Assembly (NCBI GenBank): GCA_950295325.1
Contig: OX485804.1
Coordinates: 18,786,001 to 18,850,000 of the forward strand
Direction: 5' to 3'
Source of the DNA: Polytrichum commune
Lineage: Eukaryota; Streptophyta; Polytrichopsida; Polytrichales; Polytrichaceae
Length of the DNA: 64,000 nt
A program made the translations under genes and the position numbers. Below the pieces are notes generated by a model, which worked only from the letters and a program-made list of their open reading frames with translations, had not been told where the DNA came from and made no database searches. This document shows positions 36,478 to 49,137 of the stretch, one piece after another. How positions within the stretch are numbered: position 1 is the first letter of the stretch; every line of letters starts with the position of its first letter.

Positions 36478-36538
36478 GGATGGTCCACCCGCCTAAAAGG
36501 GACCGGAGTTTCTATCTATCTATCTGGATGGTCCACCC
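36478..36538 (+). mobile_element. 35-bp LINE or SINE 3'-end stump with 13-bp target duplication
   Basis: GGATGGTCCACCC at 36478-36490 and again at 36526-36538 flanks a 35-base insert that ends in TTTCTATCTATCTATCT. The insert matches the last bases of the copies at 46997-47090, 50847-50915 and 59860-59955 (AAGGGACCGGAGTTTC). Severe 5' truncation with an intact 3' tail is typical of target-primed reverse transcription. Confidence 0.85.
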
Positions 36539-37535
36539 AGTAATATCATGCACCCTGGCATGGAGTTACAATACTTACTTGAGAGAACTTGATTTACAAT
36601 GGTAATGCACACATAGGAAACGTGAAATTGACGTAGTTTACAATGTGTATGCGTACCATACGATTTGCAATACATGTGTTCTTGTTGCAATGTAATGGGA
36701 ATCAAACACTAATAAATAGAAAGATCGTGTGATTCAAGGCCTCCCCACACATGGATTTGCCACTAGTTTTAATGCCGTTTTAAGGTGCATTGAGACAACG
36801 TTGTGGGTTATTTCACCTTCGTAGCTCCTCGCGTGTATTTAAAAATGTCATTGTCCACTGAGTACGTTATAGATGTTCTCATCAGCATACCAAGGAGGTA
36901 TAATACAACATCACAAATGCCCATGATCATCGTCTCCTTTCCTAAACGTGCAATTCTATACATGCAAATCCTCTATTTTGTTTGTGCTAAACATCAATCA
37001 TGATCCGGGGAGAAAACGTGTACATTCACCCTTATAGAACGAGTAATACTCAGGACAAGTGCGATTCATTTAATTTTGACAAGGGCGACCCGATACAAAG
37101 TGAAAAATAATTTTTAAATTTATTTATTTTTAAATTGGCACAAATTGAAAATTCAATTGTAAGAAAGAAACCAAAAAACACAACCACCTCAGGAGAACCA
37201 GTGCTAGCAAAATTCACAATACCAGGAGTGCACACATCCTAGTGTTGAGAAATGTTACGAAGGTGCAATTTTGTCCAATGGGGACTTCCTTTTTGCACGT
37301 TGTTTTTCAAACTCTTTGGCCCAACATCGGTCCCAAATCGACCCATGTGGACTTGACTCCGTGTTGTATGGCCAACTCTTATTGACTCTATGTCCCTTCA
37401 CTTCACTCCACAAGTGAGTTTGAAGCAACCAAGGCAAAAAAAAGACATGGACTTCCATTCTAAATGTATAATAGAATTATTAACAAAACAGGGGGAAAAA
37501 AAAACAACCCAACAACTGGAGTTCGGAGGTACTAA
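36539..37535. other. Spacer, no feature recognised
   Basis: I see no gene or element in this stretch. Confidence 0.4.
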
Positions 37536-38036
37536 GGGCCACTTCACACACGAGACTGAGAGCCCGTGACCATTACGCTTCAAGCACTCTCATTGGTGGA
37601 AAAGGCAGAGCCGGTCCAAGTTCACTACTTCACACTATGCTTGAGGGACCAACAGAGTATGTGAACGCAAGACGGATGTAAAGTCTGCATGGATTCCTAC
37701 ATGGCATTAAATGGATCATGTTTCATGGTCACTTGGATTATTTTCAAAAACCACCTCTTGGAGGTAGGCCTGACACAAAACCAGGAGACCATGGTACTCC
37801 GAATGCTCACGACCGTTGGTTTATTCCATTTCATCATGTGTGACGACCCACATGAATAGAAACTCATAGAAATAGCATTTGGTTGAGGGCCCGGTCACGT
37901 ATGACTTCACACTACACTCGAGGGTCCGTGACCACACTACATGATTTTGGAGGTGTCTTGGGACGGCCTTGGACACTTTCTTTTGGGCTCTCACAATCTC
38001 ATGGTCACGGCTCTTGGCTCGTGTGTGAAGTGGCCC
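37536..38036. mobile_element. Harbinger-like MITE, 501 bp
   Basis: The TIR GGGCCACTTCACACACGAG at 37536 is mirrored by CTCGTGTGTGAAGTGGCCC ending at 38036, and TAA stands on both outer sides (37533-37535, 38037-38039). A TWA duplication with a GGGCC start is PIF/Harbinger-type. Internal inverted phrases (AGTTCACTACTTCACACTATGC and GACTTCACACTACACTCGAGG) repeat the terminal motif. No coding capacity. Confidence 0.8.
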
Positions 38037-38049
38037 TAAGTTAAGTTAA

Positions 38050-38442
38050 GGGCCGGTTTACACTACGGTGGAGAAGTCCACCGGTCATGAAAAAAGGGCG
38101 TTTCTCAATTGTGATTGGTCAAAAATGCAACTCTTGACCGGTGGGTGTTTACACTAGGTGAAGAAAACAATGGTGGTGAACTTTTCTCATGGATGATAAA
38201 ATGACATGGCCGCCTACATGGCGGCACTTTTTGGAGTTGGGCTTCTCCGGAGGAGGAGTTTCTTGTCCGGCCTCAAGAGGCCAGACAAGAAACTCCTCCT
38301 CTGGAGAAGCCCAACTCAATAGAAATATTTTATTGCCTTTAATTCTTCTCCGGCACATCCACCATTTGCCTCATATAACCATGTCTTGGCCAAGCATTCT
38401 TGACCGACCGGAGGCCTTCTCCACCGTAGTGTAAACCGGCCC
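38050..38442. mobile_element. Harbinger-like MITE, 393 bp, with internal hairpin
   Basis: The TIR GGGCCGGTTTACACTACGG at 38050 is mirrored by CCGTAGTGTAAACCGGCCC minus one base ending at 38442, with TAA outside (38047-38049, 38443-38445). In the middle (38234-38317) is an almost perfect inverted repeat around GGCTTCTCCGGAGGAGGAG. It lies 13 bases from the previous MITE. The 60199-62082 element has the same terminus and the same internal hairpin block, so both derive from one family. Confidence 0.85.
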
Positions 38443-39436
38443 TAACTCTAGATAGACGAGGTTGCCCCTATAACTCAAATTTCGAACTTCAAATGGACTC
38501 CACGATCGGTGAATTAAATGCAGGCCCATTTTTGAAGCACTATTGTATTCCTACCACTGTTACATAAAGTTGAAAAAATCATCATCATCATCGGCTAGAA
38601 GAGTGAACATTATCAAACTTGGGTGGCTTTACTAACTTAATTTATTGAGATGGTCCTCATAGAATAAGATATCCTTTTGGCTTTGAAGTTCGTGGTCATG
38701 TCTTCGGTGGCGACTTTATTAGATAAGCCAACGGTGGGAATGTCCTTTGCATATACTTAACCCTAATAGGTGGCAATGACATCATAGAATGTGGGCCTCT
38801 TCATGATCGGCCCGATACTTTGACCGTGATCCCCAACAAACTCGGGCACAATGAGACGAAACAAAATTTGCTTGATAACATCAAATGTATGTGGATCTTG
38901 AATGGTTTCTTTTTTTCTTTTTTCTTTTTCTTTTTCCTCCTTTCCGAATAGCCACTTCTCCTAGAATACAAAACATGCGATTTATTAGAGATGGTTACCA
39001 AATGCAAACGGAGGCGATAGCCACTTTTCTGATAGTTTTTGTAGCTTATATGAATAATGTGTTCGTTGTCAAAGTGGAGATTCTTGTGCTCGTTAAATGG
39101 ATGTACATGTCCCCTCAAATATGTTGACCCTGGAGTCTAGAACGGCTATCATATTTTGAACACATATTTCAGTCTATTTTTCTTGAACTCATGTTTTTTT
39201 AGCATCCATTCTTAGAGTTGCACCTAGCTATATATCAATGAAATATATATCAATGAAATGTCATTGAGGCACTATGAATGGAGGGTGTGTGGTCGTGGGC
39301 AAACCACATTCAAGCCGTTCATTCACAAAGCCTCATCTTACATCTACGAAATTGCTCGAGCAGCTTGAAAAAAAACTTATGACGGATGAAATATCAATGT
39401 TTGCAAGATGAAGGGTTTGGTTGTTCATCCCATCAT
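38443..39436. repeat. Spacer including a diverged copy of the 31.3 kb block
   Basis: About 38860-39140 is the counterpart of 31310-31570 described there, with a TTTTTCTTTT pyrimidine run that has expanded. The rest holds nothing I recognise. Confidence 0.45.
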
Positions 39437-39562
39437 ATGAGAACATTTGTGTGGGATTTTGAAGGTTCCCATAGGGTTCCCAAAGTTCCAAATGGAGTTT
39501 CCCGGAGAACTCCATTAGGGAATCCTCTGGGAACCTTCAAAATCCCACACAAATACTCTCAT
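39437..39562. mobile_element. Foldback element, about 126 bp
   Basis: The arms ATGAGA..ATTTGTGTGGGATTTTGAAGG on the left and its reverse on the right (ending 39562) pair for about 60 bases with a few mismatches around a short loop near 39500. There is no room for coding sequence. The target duplication is not clear. A MITE or a palindromic fragment of one are both possible. Confidence 0.65.
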
Positions 39563-41673
39563 TCAACTGGTTAAATTTCATTTCATTTCAAGGTCAATCA
39601 TCAAAAAAAGGCTCGATGTTGATGGCTAGTACCCTCGGTTCCACCTTTCAAAAGGAAGAGGTAGGAGTTTGACCCACCTCCCCCCCCCCCTTTGACATCA
39701 TCTCCTCCGCAAGTCCTTTTAACGAAGGACTTAGTTTGAAAATTTTCATCCAAGATTCTTGAGTGGATGGAGGTGGAGATTTCATCCAACGTGAAGTTTT
39801 TCAATCTCTACCCGAGGAGAAGAGACGTCAGAAGTTGGGGCATCATAAGAGCCTTTAGATATGTCAGATTGTAATCAACCGCTAAGATCTTCTTAGCCCC
39901 TGACCACATATGAGGCATTCATAGCGCTTCAGTGACACGGCAAGTTTGCTCTTTGAATTGGAATTTTGATTTGGGACACCAACCATGGTGGTGGGTACAC
40001 TAAAAATATGACCCTCCCCACAAGAAACTTGTTACTTCATTTCAATAAAAGCTTGCTATATTAAACTAGTGTCTTTGAGCTTGACTAAAAGGTCGGTTTC
40101 TTCAGAAATAGAAATCCCCGGACTATTCAATATCTCTAAGCATTTTCACCTTTCCTTATTGTAGGTGTCACAAAATATTATGATGCCCTTTGAGTTGGCC
40201 TCCCACCGATCTTATCCAAAGTGAGAAAAATGACATGCATGTCATTTTGTGGTAGATTTTGGACATGATTTGCACACAATGGTAATATGGTTAGGGCCTT
40301 TTTACAAATGTGGCTAGTGACCATGACCAAAAAAAATTTATGATTTATGATTTATTGTGCTCATGGTCATTGGTTTGAAGACCGTGACCAAGAAAAACCC
40401 ACTTCACATTATTATAATTATTAATTTCAAAATAAAAAACTTGATCACTTGTCAAAGTGTAAAGTAGCATAGTGTTTTTAGTGAGAAAGACATATTGGAG
40501 TGACTAAAAAATATCATTGCTAAAAATGGGGATTCAAACAATGTCTTACTAAAAATATTACACACTAAGTGTTTCTATACAAGTAGGATTTCATGTGACT
40601 ATCTTGTCTAGATCTTGACATGCTCACCCATGGTTGTTTCTATTTTAGATGACCTTGTGTAAAATGAGATGGGACTGCCACTTATTTCCCAACCAATGAG
40701 AAAGTTTAGAAAGCAATGGTCACGGTCATTGGTAATTACACCGTTTAAGGTGTTTAGTGTCATGCTCATTATTTGCTAAGGGACTCAACTAGATGCCTAG
40801 AGGTCTCAAAGTATCACGTCCGCTTATCGCCAATATAATACTTCAACATAAGTAACTTTTCTAGGTGAAAATTCAATGCATTATGATGTTTAGTGTAGCA
40901 CATCATGATACTTAAGATGATAATTTTGCATTGTAGTGTGCAAGGGGAAGATAATATCAAGCATACTAATGGCAAGTGTCACATGTTTATATTTTTGCAT
41001 GTAAGAGGAAGATATTCTTGAGCATACTAATGCCAAGTGTCATTTGTGTACACTTCAATTAACTTGTAGACCATTGTGTAACATGGACAAACATATCTCA
41101 TAACACTACTGAACATGCTCATGCCAAGATATTCGTAAGGGCACTTGAAGTGACACTAATGATGAAGTTGTTGGTCATCAATGTAAACTGGGATATGCCT
41201 CAAAATAGGGTAAGTGACACTATTACGCATGTGACACTAAACACCATAAATGATATTGTCAACTTCTTCTTTTGTCTTCGGTGAACACACGGAGCTCAAA
41301 GTGCTAATTACATGTTGTTATTGCTAGCTTATCCTACAATACTTATGCATACTTTGCACGCTGAAACTAATATATTGCCCTTATCGGTGTGGCCAGTTAA
41401 TGATCAAACTCCATTCATTGGCACCAATAAGTGTGGGTGAAATTATCTTACTAATTGCCCTATTCTCCATATAACCTAGTATATACTCAACATTCATCTA
41501 TTATAATCACCCAACATACTTTACATACTGATGGTAAGTTTGGGGTTAGCCACGAGTTTGTCGATTCAGCTAATGAATGGGAAGAACCGGCTACTACACT
41601 AAACATTGTACATAGTGTCACCAATTCTATTTGTCTTGCTCAATGCTAGTTTTAAATTGCCCGAGTACTATGA
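39563..41673. other. AT-rich spacer
   Basis: I see no gene. About 40290-40400 contains paired phrases around GTGACCATGACC and CATGGTCATTGG that can fold back, and 40700-40760 has a related phrase, so a decayed MITE is possible. A run of C lies at about 39680-39690. Confidence 0.4.
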
Positions 41674-42276
41674 CTTGGGGGGTCACTCCCCCTTTATGTT
41701 ATGCAACCACGTGCGTACAAAGGGTATTTTTATGGGGGCTATTTACCTCCTCATTTAGATTTTAGGAAAACCTTTGAATAAAAAAACCTATTCCACCAAA
41801 TATTCTGCACCCTATAGGTAATTATAAAAGAAAACCTAAACTATTTCAAATGATGCTAAATTACTTATAAAATTTTGATTTACTCGTTCCGTACGGAGGC
41901 AAACTTAATTAAGACTCCAATATGGCATGGCGTATATCCATGTTGCTATATATCAGTGAAAGAAGAGTGTACACATCATAACCAAGTTGTTCAATTTTCA
42001 TTCATTTTGCATGTATTATATGTGAATATACTCATTTTACTTCATATTCTCTGAAATCCTCTATTATTTTTGTCATACTAATTTCTTTCTACCTCAAACT
42101 TGAAGTGGGGGGTTTTCCCCTCATGATAAAAATATATATAATCACATGTTCTATAATTTAAGCAGGTTATGGTAGATCTAAAGTTTTTATAAATTTTCTT
42201 GCCAATGAATAAAAAAACACCCTATAGTTGTTCTCATGTGGTTTCTACTTTTCGGCCAGTCACCCCCCCTCCCGAG
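41674..42276. mobile_element. Second member of the 8-bp-TSD, CTYGGGG-ended family, 603 bp
   Basis: The ends CTTGGGGGGTCACTCCC and, reversed, CTCGGGAGGGGGGGTGACTGGCC match those of the 17663-18978 element, as does the sequence inside the left end (GCACCCTATAGGTAATTATAAA against GCACCCTATTGGTAATTATAAA). The flanks are TACTATGA and TACTACGA (one mismatch), an 8-bp duplication. It is an internally deleted, non-coding copy. Confidence 0.8.
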
Positions 42277-43283
42277 TACTACGATCAACACTAAATGTAA
42301 ACCTTACATTATTTGTCATTCTTTGTAAAACAATTTGGTATCATAAATTTATAATGTTGCAGTTAATATCAGTTACTACATGATTTTTCATCCAAATTTC
42401 AATCATCATGACAATATTTCATTACATAATTGTTGATTGTACGAAACATTGTTTTGTTGATCGATCACTAATTTCAAAGAGCTAAAAGTAAGTTGGGATG
42501 ACAATACTTGTACATTTACTAATAAGAAGTGTCACTAGAAATATACCACAAATCATATAAAATACCATATGATATTAAATACAATTTGTAGGGTAGTTAG
42601 AGACGAAATCGTTTGTTTTCCCAAAATCTCAAGAAAATCAAGCGAACTGTATTTTGAAAAGACTCAAATTTCAAGTTCACGTACAAGGAATGATTGAAGC
42701 ATTTCAATGAACAACCAGTTGATTAGAAAGAAGTAAGAATGGTGATTGAGTTGGCTTAAATTTCTCATGATAGTTAAATTAGTATTTTATAATTGATGTT
42801 CATTCTTGATACCATGCATTCACCTCTATACCAATTCAACTTTGGTATATACATGGGGAAAGCCTTGAGCACAAATCTTGAGATCATATCATAACATTAT
42901 AATATCTTATTTCATTGTATTATTTTGTATATACCATTTTAAAATATTGTATTTCTATTTAATGATATATATATTGTTATTAATAAATAAATAACAATCA
43001 TTCGATATTGTCAACCCATTCCTTTTCTAACTAGGCTTCAAGAACTTATAGACCACAAGTAGATAATAGCAACACATGGTGGAATATATTGTTGTCATTA
43101 TCTCATTGTTAACCCAGTCATGGGATCGGGGAATTGAAGTAGCCACCAAACAATTATAAACTGACTATGTTGTATCCAATCGTTGTCGTTGGCTAAAAAT
43201 GAAGAAAAAAAATGTCACATGCTAGTGGGAGTCGTCCATTGGCTATGCCTACCAACATGCATGGGCATGGCATAACCTCCAAC
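42277..43283. other. AT-rich spacer
   Basis: Nothing recognisable as a gene or element. Confidence 0.4.
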
Positions 43284-43613
43284 TACACTAAATAGGTAGA
43301 TTAGTGTTGGAAACACTAATAGTCGACGAAAACGCTAAATGTTAATTGTCTCTATAGTGTTAGAACACTAAATGTCAACTCTAACACTATTTGTACCAAG
43401 TAGTAACTTTAAATATTTACATGAGCGCATTTAGTGTTAGATGATATTTTGTAAATCTTGGAATGAAGAATTGAAGGAAGAAGAATATGAGAACCTTGTA
43501 AAAGGTATAATTTGTTCAAACCCTATTCAAACACTAATTGTAATATTAGTTGAAAATTAGTGTTTTAGGTAACTATTGCATCTAACACTAATCTACTTAT
43601 TTAGTGTAGTGAC
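43284..43613. mobile_element. MITE with ACTACACTAAATA ends, 330 bp
   Basis: ACTACACTAAATAGGTAGAT at the left is mirrored by ATCTACTTATTTAGTGTAGT at the right. The terminal 30 bases pair well, and the interior repeats the word CACTAA or TTAGTG many times. No coding capacity. The target duplication is unclear, so the superfamily is open; the CACTA word at the ends is suggestive but not enough. Confidence 0.65.
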
Positions 43614-44581
43614 TTAAACTCATAATTTGCACTTTATGCACTCGATTTGGGACGAGCTGACCACAAAAATTGTGGGGTTTAGTTTTCACTAGGTCTCCTT
43701 TGCGATGGTAAGATCTCTAGGAGCCCAACTCAAAGAGCAAGACATCTAGCCCTGTCCAACTACCATACATCAATTACCATATCAAACCCTCAACACCAAT
43801 TTAAAAAAAACAACGAATGATTTGCAATATCACTTTTGAAAGGCTTCACTACGAAAAATAATCCAACATTTTCTATCATGTAACTTTTTGGCCTCCTATT
43901 TCGTGAAGTTTTAGACTCTCTGAAAGGTGCATTTGAGTCTAAAAGCTCCCTTTTGTGTATTTGTGCATGACGTCCCCACAACACAACAGGTGGTCATCAT
44001 ACATCATGGCAAGTTTTCAACTTTCTATCAACTCTTATAGGACCAAGGGGCTCGATGTAGGACCATATGCACAGTCTCCGTGTATCCCCACCAAGTCTTA
44101 ACATCATTTTTTGGGTATTTTATTCATCGAAACTCTTAATGTATTTTCTTGTGTGAAGGAGAGAGAGAGAGAAAAAAAAAACACTCACGTAACATCCACG
44201 ATCAAAAGACTAGGTGTGGATTTGCATCTAAGGGCATCCAATTGTATGTTTGATTCCAAATCTTCAACAATGTTAAAGCATTCAATCGATTTCAAAAGTA
44301 CACTAGGAGAATAACTTATATGGCCACTTTTGAGGTAAGTGACTAAAATTGAGATTATGTAACCCTAAACACACATATTTGTGCTCTAATTGGACCTCTT
44401 CAACGCTTAGTGGGTTAACTTAGTGAATCATGTGACAAGAAAACACAATCATAATGTTACTCAACCCAAGAGACAAGTTATGTGAATCCAAAATGTTTTA
44501 AACATTGTTTCACCGTAACCCCAACTACATTCACTTTTGGAATTGTCTATTCTTTTTATTTATTTGTTTTGAAGATTGGTA
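43614..44581. other. Spacer
   Basis: I see no gene. A GA/A-rich run lies at about 44158-44180. Confidence 0.4.
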
Positions 44582-46644
44582 TTTGAAAAACCAAGATATA
44601 ATACAAGACACGACACGCTTGGTCGTGCAAGGAGGTGTTGTATTATTCGTATGTCTTATTTTGTATAATATGACATTTTGGTCTTAAATGTCATACTATT
44701 AGAGTTTTTCAAGAAAATGGCCTATTTTAATGTAAAATGTTGTTTTATATACACAATGAAGATACATAGGTACGAAAGAATTAATTTATCAAAGAAATAT
44801 TCTCACAACATCATACAATATGGAGTTTAAAATATATAAATCCCATGATGATGTCTTCACCATATCACACACTACGAAAGTAAGAATCTATTGTCTTCTG
44901 ATGGTGTTTGTTGATGTTGGAAATTGGCAACTTCTTCAATTTATCCCATGAAATATTGCATGTTCGTCGCATCTATAATTGAAAACTCCGAAGGATGGTC
45001 CACTACAAAATTTGATAGTAGTTGGGCATACTCACGGGCTTGAGTAAGCTTGACTATTGGTGTTGGCTAGTCATCCACATTGTTTCCCTCCATTGGCTCT
45101 TCATTCAAATCTAAACCCAAATGGATTTCTCTACCCCATGTCAAATCCACCAACTCGGCCATGGTGCACTTTGCATCAACAATGTCCTCTCCTGCCAATT
45201 GCACATATTCTTCAAATAGAATTTCTTCACTTCCAAGATTCAAAGAGGATATGAGACTTGCCAATTCATTTGTTGCTTCTTTCATTCTTGATTTCTCACA
45301 TTCATCATCATTGGCAAAATTGGCACTATAGTCTCCAAGTAAAATTTTACACATCCTCCCTATTGTTCCAGATGGTTTGGGGGATTCACCTCTCTCCACA
45401 CTTGAGAGCACCGTATAATAGTATGCCTTACAATAGACCTTATTTTCCTCAAGTCCCAATGAGTAGTAGAAGAATCAAACTAAGAGGGAACCCATTCCAA
45501 AAGCTTCTTCTTATACTACACTGAACGAAGTAATATTTCCTTGATCCAGGGGTCGTACTACACCTGTATCATTAAGTGGTAAAGAAACAATCGTAATTTT
45601 GCTCAACTACAAGGATGAAAAAACTAAATGATCACCCCTACCAACATGCTTAAGGGAATGAGTAGCATAGTTGTCCATAATTAAAAAGACCTTCCGCATT
45701 TGAGATTTTTGATAAACATTGAGGCTCATCATCCAACTCTCAAATACATATGATGTCATCCAAGCCATTTGGTTTGCAAACCACCACACATAATTTGTTG
45801 GGAACCACCTTGCAAAGCATCTTGGGCATAGGGATTAATTTGTAGATAATAAGAGGTTAAAATTTGTCAGTGCCTATCGTGTTTACAACAAGAGCAAGAG
45901 TGAGATGGTCCTTTTGAATTTTGCACCCACAAACTTTTCCTTGCCCCAATGTCTTGTTAGGTTGGGCACAATAAAATGAACCAATCTCATCCATATTGTT
46001 AAACATCTTCCGGTGACATGACCAACGCAATGGAGGTTAGTGCTTACCAAATTGTGCGCAAGCTATTTTGTGTACAGATGTGGTCATTGACACCGAAATT
46101 ATTGAATTATAACCAACATGGAAAGCATCCCCCACTCAAGATTGCTGACACTTGGAGCCAAGATATTGAAGAGTGGCATGGGCAAATCTAGGAGTATAAG
46201 TTGGTGAGGACCGACGCTTCTAATCTAAAGAGATGTGAGATTCAGGTGTGAGGAAAAAAATTGAGTCAAGAAGAGAAATCAATGCTTCGTGATTATAGTC
46301 TACATATCTAGAATCCCTAAACCCTTGAACCTCCACCCAAACCCAAAGGCTCAAAATTACAACGTATGTTTTGAAACAAGGGTGTAAACCAATGAACTTT
46401 AATTAAGTTAAGCTAGCCCATTGATAATTTCACCATGATGTTCTTCCCAATCCTAGGGCAAAGCATTTGTGTGGGATCCACCGCATGTGTGCATTAATTA
46501 CCTCTATTACATGACAAAACGGGTCTGAAAGATGTTGTAGTACGAGCGTTGTAGTCGTAATATATGGGTAAATTACCACTAGAAAGTTTGGCCGACAATA
46601 AATGCGTTGTATAATCGAGGTGTCGTATCATCAAGGTTAGATTG
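44582..46644 (-). mobile_element. Tigger/pogo-type transposon with decayed transposase
   Basis: The right end (revcomp CAATCTAACCTTGATGATAC GAC at 46644) is the pogo-type terminus, also seen as TAGTCCAACCTCGTTAATAC at 60618. The left end near 44582 is diverged. The minus strand encodes transposase pieces: KVFLIMDNYATHSLKHVGR (second catalytic Asp region, about 45650-45690) and a C-terminal part at 45459-45067 with LFEEYVQLAGEDIVDAKC and GLDLNEEPMEG. The frame is interrupted and the N-terminal region is too diverged to read, so it is not active. The segment 44620-45550 is duplicated at 58890-59780. Confidence 0.75.
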
Positions 46645-46983
46645 CACACAAATACTTTTCAAAAATTCCAACAAACCCCATAACAACATCGTAACCACTA
46701 AAACCGCCATGGTAGTACAATTATGTTAAGTATAATAAGATTGGATTTGATTAGGAAAGCATGGGCATGCTACACTGCTATGTGCAATTAGGTTGCCTTG
46801 GTGAACAAGTTGCCTTGTTACCAGTGCAAATCGCCTTGGGTCAAAACCAAATTACAAAAGCTTATAATCACATGTGTTTTTCCATATAGCAACCACAATA
46901 GAGAACAATTAACATGTTATTAAAAAAAACTAGTGTGGTAATTTTTTTTTCAAATGTGAAATTTCAATACATTTGGTGTGGGG

Positions 46984-47103
46984 CAACCTCATTGCAGATG
47001 AGATAGAAAGAGATAGAAACTCCGGTCCCTTTTATGGGGGGCCGGCGTGAATAAAGTGTTCGTTTGTAATGCCAATGACCCGATGCCCATCAACCTCATT
47101 GCA
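46984..47103 (-). mobile_element. 94-bp LINE or SINE 3' end with 13-bp target duplication
   Basis: CAACCTCATTGCA at 46984-46996 and 47091-47103 flanks a 94-base insert. On the minus strand it reads GGGCATCGGGTCATTGGC, then ACACTTTATTCACGCCGG, a stem-loop (CCGGCCCCC/GGGACCGG), GAGTTTC and a TATC-rich tail. It is the second-longest of four copies with one 3' end and different 5' truncation points. Confidence 0.85.
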
Positions 47104-48150
47104 CATATAAGTGCATATCAATAAGACTAGTAACTATAAGTACAACATGTGTGCCGGCGGCTACTACTACGAAACACCAAAAATTGGGCACGAGCGAAAT
47201 TCTCCTTCTAGAAGTAAGTGAAAGATCCTTGTATCTTGAGGCCACTCGTGGCACGAGCTCATTGTGAGGGCCGGTTTTTGGTCAAACCCTACACAAAAAA
47301 TCTTCCTAGAAACCCATGCTACTATCCTTCTCATTTTTATTCGGTCTTGATAATTAGGTCTCCTTTGGCTCGGACGTTCAAAACCATGTATGTTTACAAC
47401 TCCTCAAATCACCCATCTCGTGACCCTACTCTAGTAGTGCCTATTGGATCGATTCCGGGTCCTCGCTTTTGGAGACAAAACAAAACATGGAAGTGGCACG
47501 TAGGTGCTCATGCACACAACTTCAAGATCCTTTGGGAACATCTCGTTTTCATTTTTTGTTTTGGACTTGTGTTGGTGGCATGAAGTTCCCACTTTCCCAA
47601 CCGTTGTTCACTTGACAACCTCGATTATATTCTCATGTGGCACTAAGTTAAATGAAAGGTAGACCGGTGTTGATCCAACACTCCCGAAAATGCAGACACC
47701 TATATTCTGAGTGGTGTGCGTCTAAGAATATACACCAAAACGACACGTGTTTAAAAGAGATTGGACATGTGCTCAAAATGTGTTAATTGTTTTAAAGTTA
47801 ATAGGCATCATAATATATGGGGGGGAGGGGGAGGGGGTGAGAGAGAGGCCTATATCACTATTTTTTGAGCACATGAATCTTCACTTTTGATAACAAATAA
47901 GATATTTGTACGAGATGCAATTATTTATGGTTAAAATGGTTACATATATGATTTGGATTTGTTAATCATCTGCGTAGCAATCATGTGTGTTCGTATCCTA
48001 TGAAAATTGGGTGCAAAGAGAAACATGTCCGTTTACGGTCCACTTACCTTGCTCTCATGTCAATTAATGCAAAAAGTGTCCATGCATTTTGTCCTCATTC
48101 GACACTTGTTTACATCAACTAATAGGAAAGAACTTGCTTTGTAAAATAGG
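47104..48150. other. Spacer
   Basis: I see no gene. A G-rich run lies at about 47819-47840. The open plus-strand frame at 47218-47583 has no motif I know. Confidence 0.4.
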
Positions 48151-48372
48151 CACACTAAATATGATATTTGGTGTCACTTACTACTTACAATTACACAATG
48201 TTGTATCTATTTATAGTATATACCATATTTCACCAAAAAATATAAAATTGGTAGTATGGACATTATAGAACATCAACAACTCTACTTGGTAAAAAATACA
48301 CCAATAGTAAAAAAAAATAGCATTGTGTAAATCCAAATAGTAAGCGACACTAAATATCATATTTAGTGTAGT
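48151..48372. mobile_element. Small MITE with palindromic TIR, best-preserved copy
   Basis: ACACTAAATATGATATTTGG.GTCACTTACTA at the left is mirrored by TAGTAAGCGACACTAAATATCATATTTAGTGT at the right. The first 20 bases of each end are themselves almost palindromic. The interior words GGACATTATAGAACATCAACA and TTGGTAAAAAATAC recur at 30455 and 23053. No coding capacity. Confidence 0.7.
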
Positions 48373-49137
48373 ACTCTCAATTAAAAAAAAGAAAGGAAGA
48401 TAAGAGTTATAGCAACATGTGACTCCAAATATTAACCTATGTCAACATGACAAAATAAATTAAATCTTATATAATATAAGTGAATGACAATTATGATATA
48501 GGTAGAAAAACTAATACTTTAGATAGTGCACACAAAATTAAGTAACGTCACTCAACTCCTTGGTTGCGTTTCATGGGACCAAGTATCGAGTGAGCATTAT
48601 TATCCTTTGACTCCAGGATTCCCCATTTATGGGGAGCATTCATGATGTGTATTGTAGAGTTTTTGACAATCAACTGTAATTTATTAAAGTTTTTTTTAAA
48701 TACAACCTCTTTCTTTGGAAAAATACCATCATCATGTTGCTAAGTAAAATGTTATATACAAATGAAGCACGAGAATCGCATTTTTTAGTAAGTTGGTTTC
48801 TCGGATTCGGAAGTTCAACGAGCATTAGCATGAGAAGAGCATCGACATTGTTTGATGGAATATCAAGCCTTTTTGGGCCCATCAAAACAAAAATTGTGTT
48901 AACAAAATCCACGTGCATTGACGCTACTTAATTGGGATAACCTAAAAAAAGAAGTTCGCGAGGTATTTAGCATGAAGAAATAAATATATAGATAACCAAT
49001 GTTGGGCAATCCGACGTGAAGTTGAGCCCGTTGGCCTACTATGCTCAAGAATCCTTTTGGTTAAGGGTGGGGTTAACTACTTACCTTGTGGTGGGTGGGT
49101 TCTTGGCTTCCTACTTACCTAGCTAATTTTTTTTTCG
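48373..49137. other. Spacer
   Basis: I see nothing I can name in this stretch. Confidence 0.4.

Noticed and set aside
43284-43613. CACTA (EnSpm) element
   Set aside because: The ends contain CACTA words, but I found no 3-bp duplication or CACTA at the exact tip, so I kept only the neutral MITE label.
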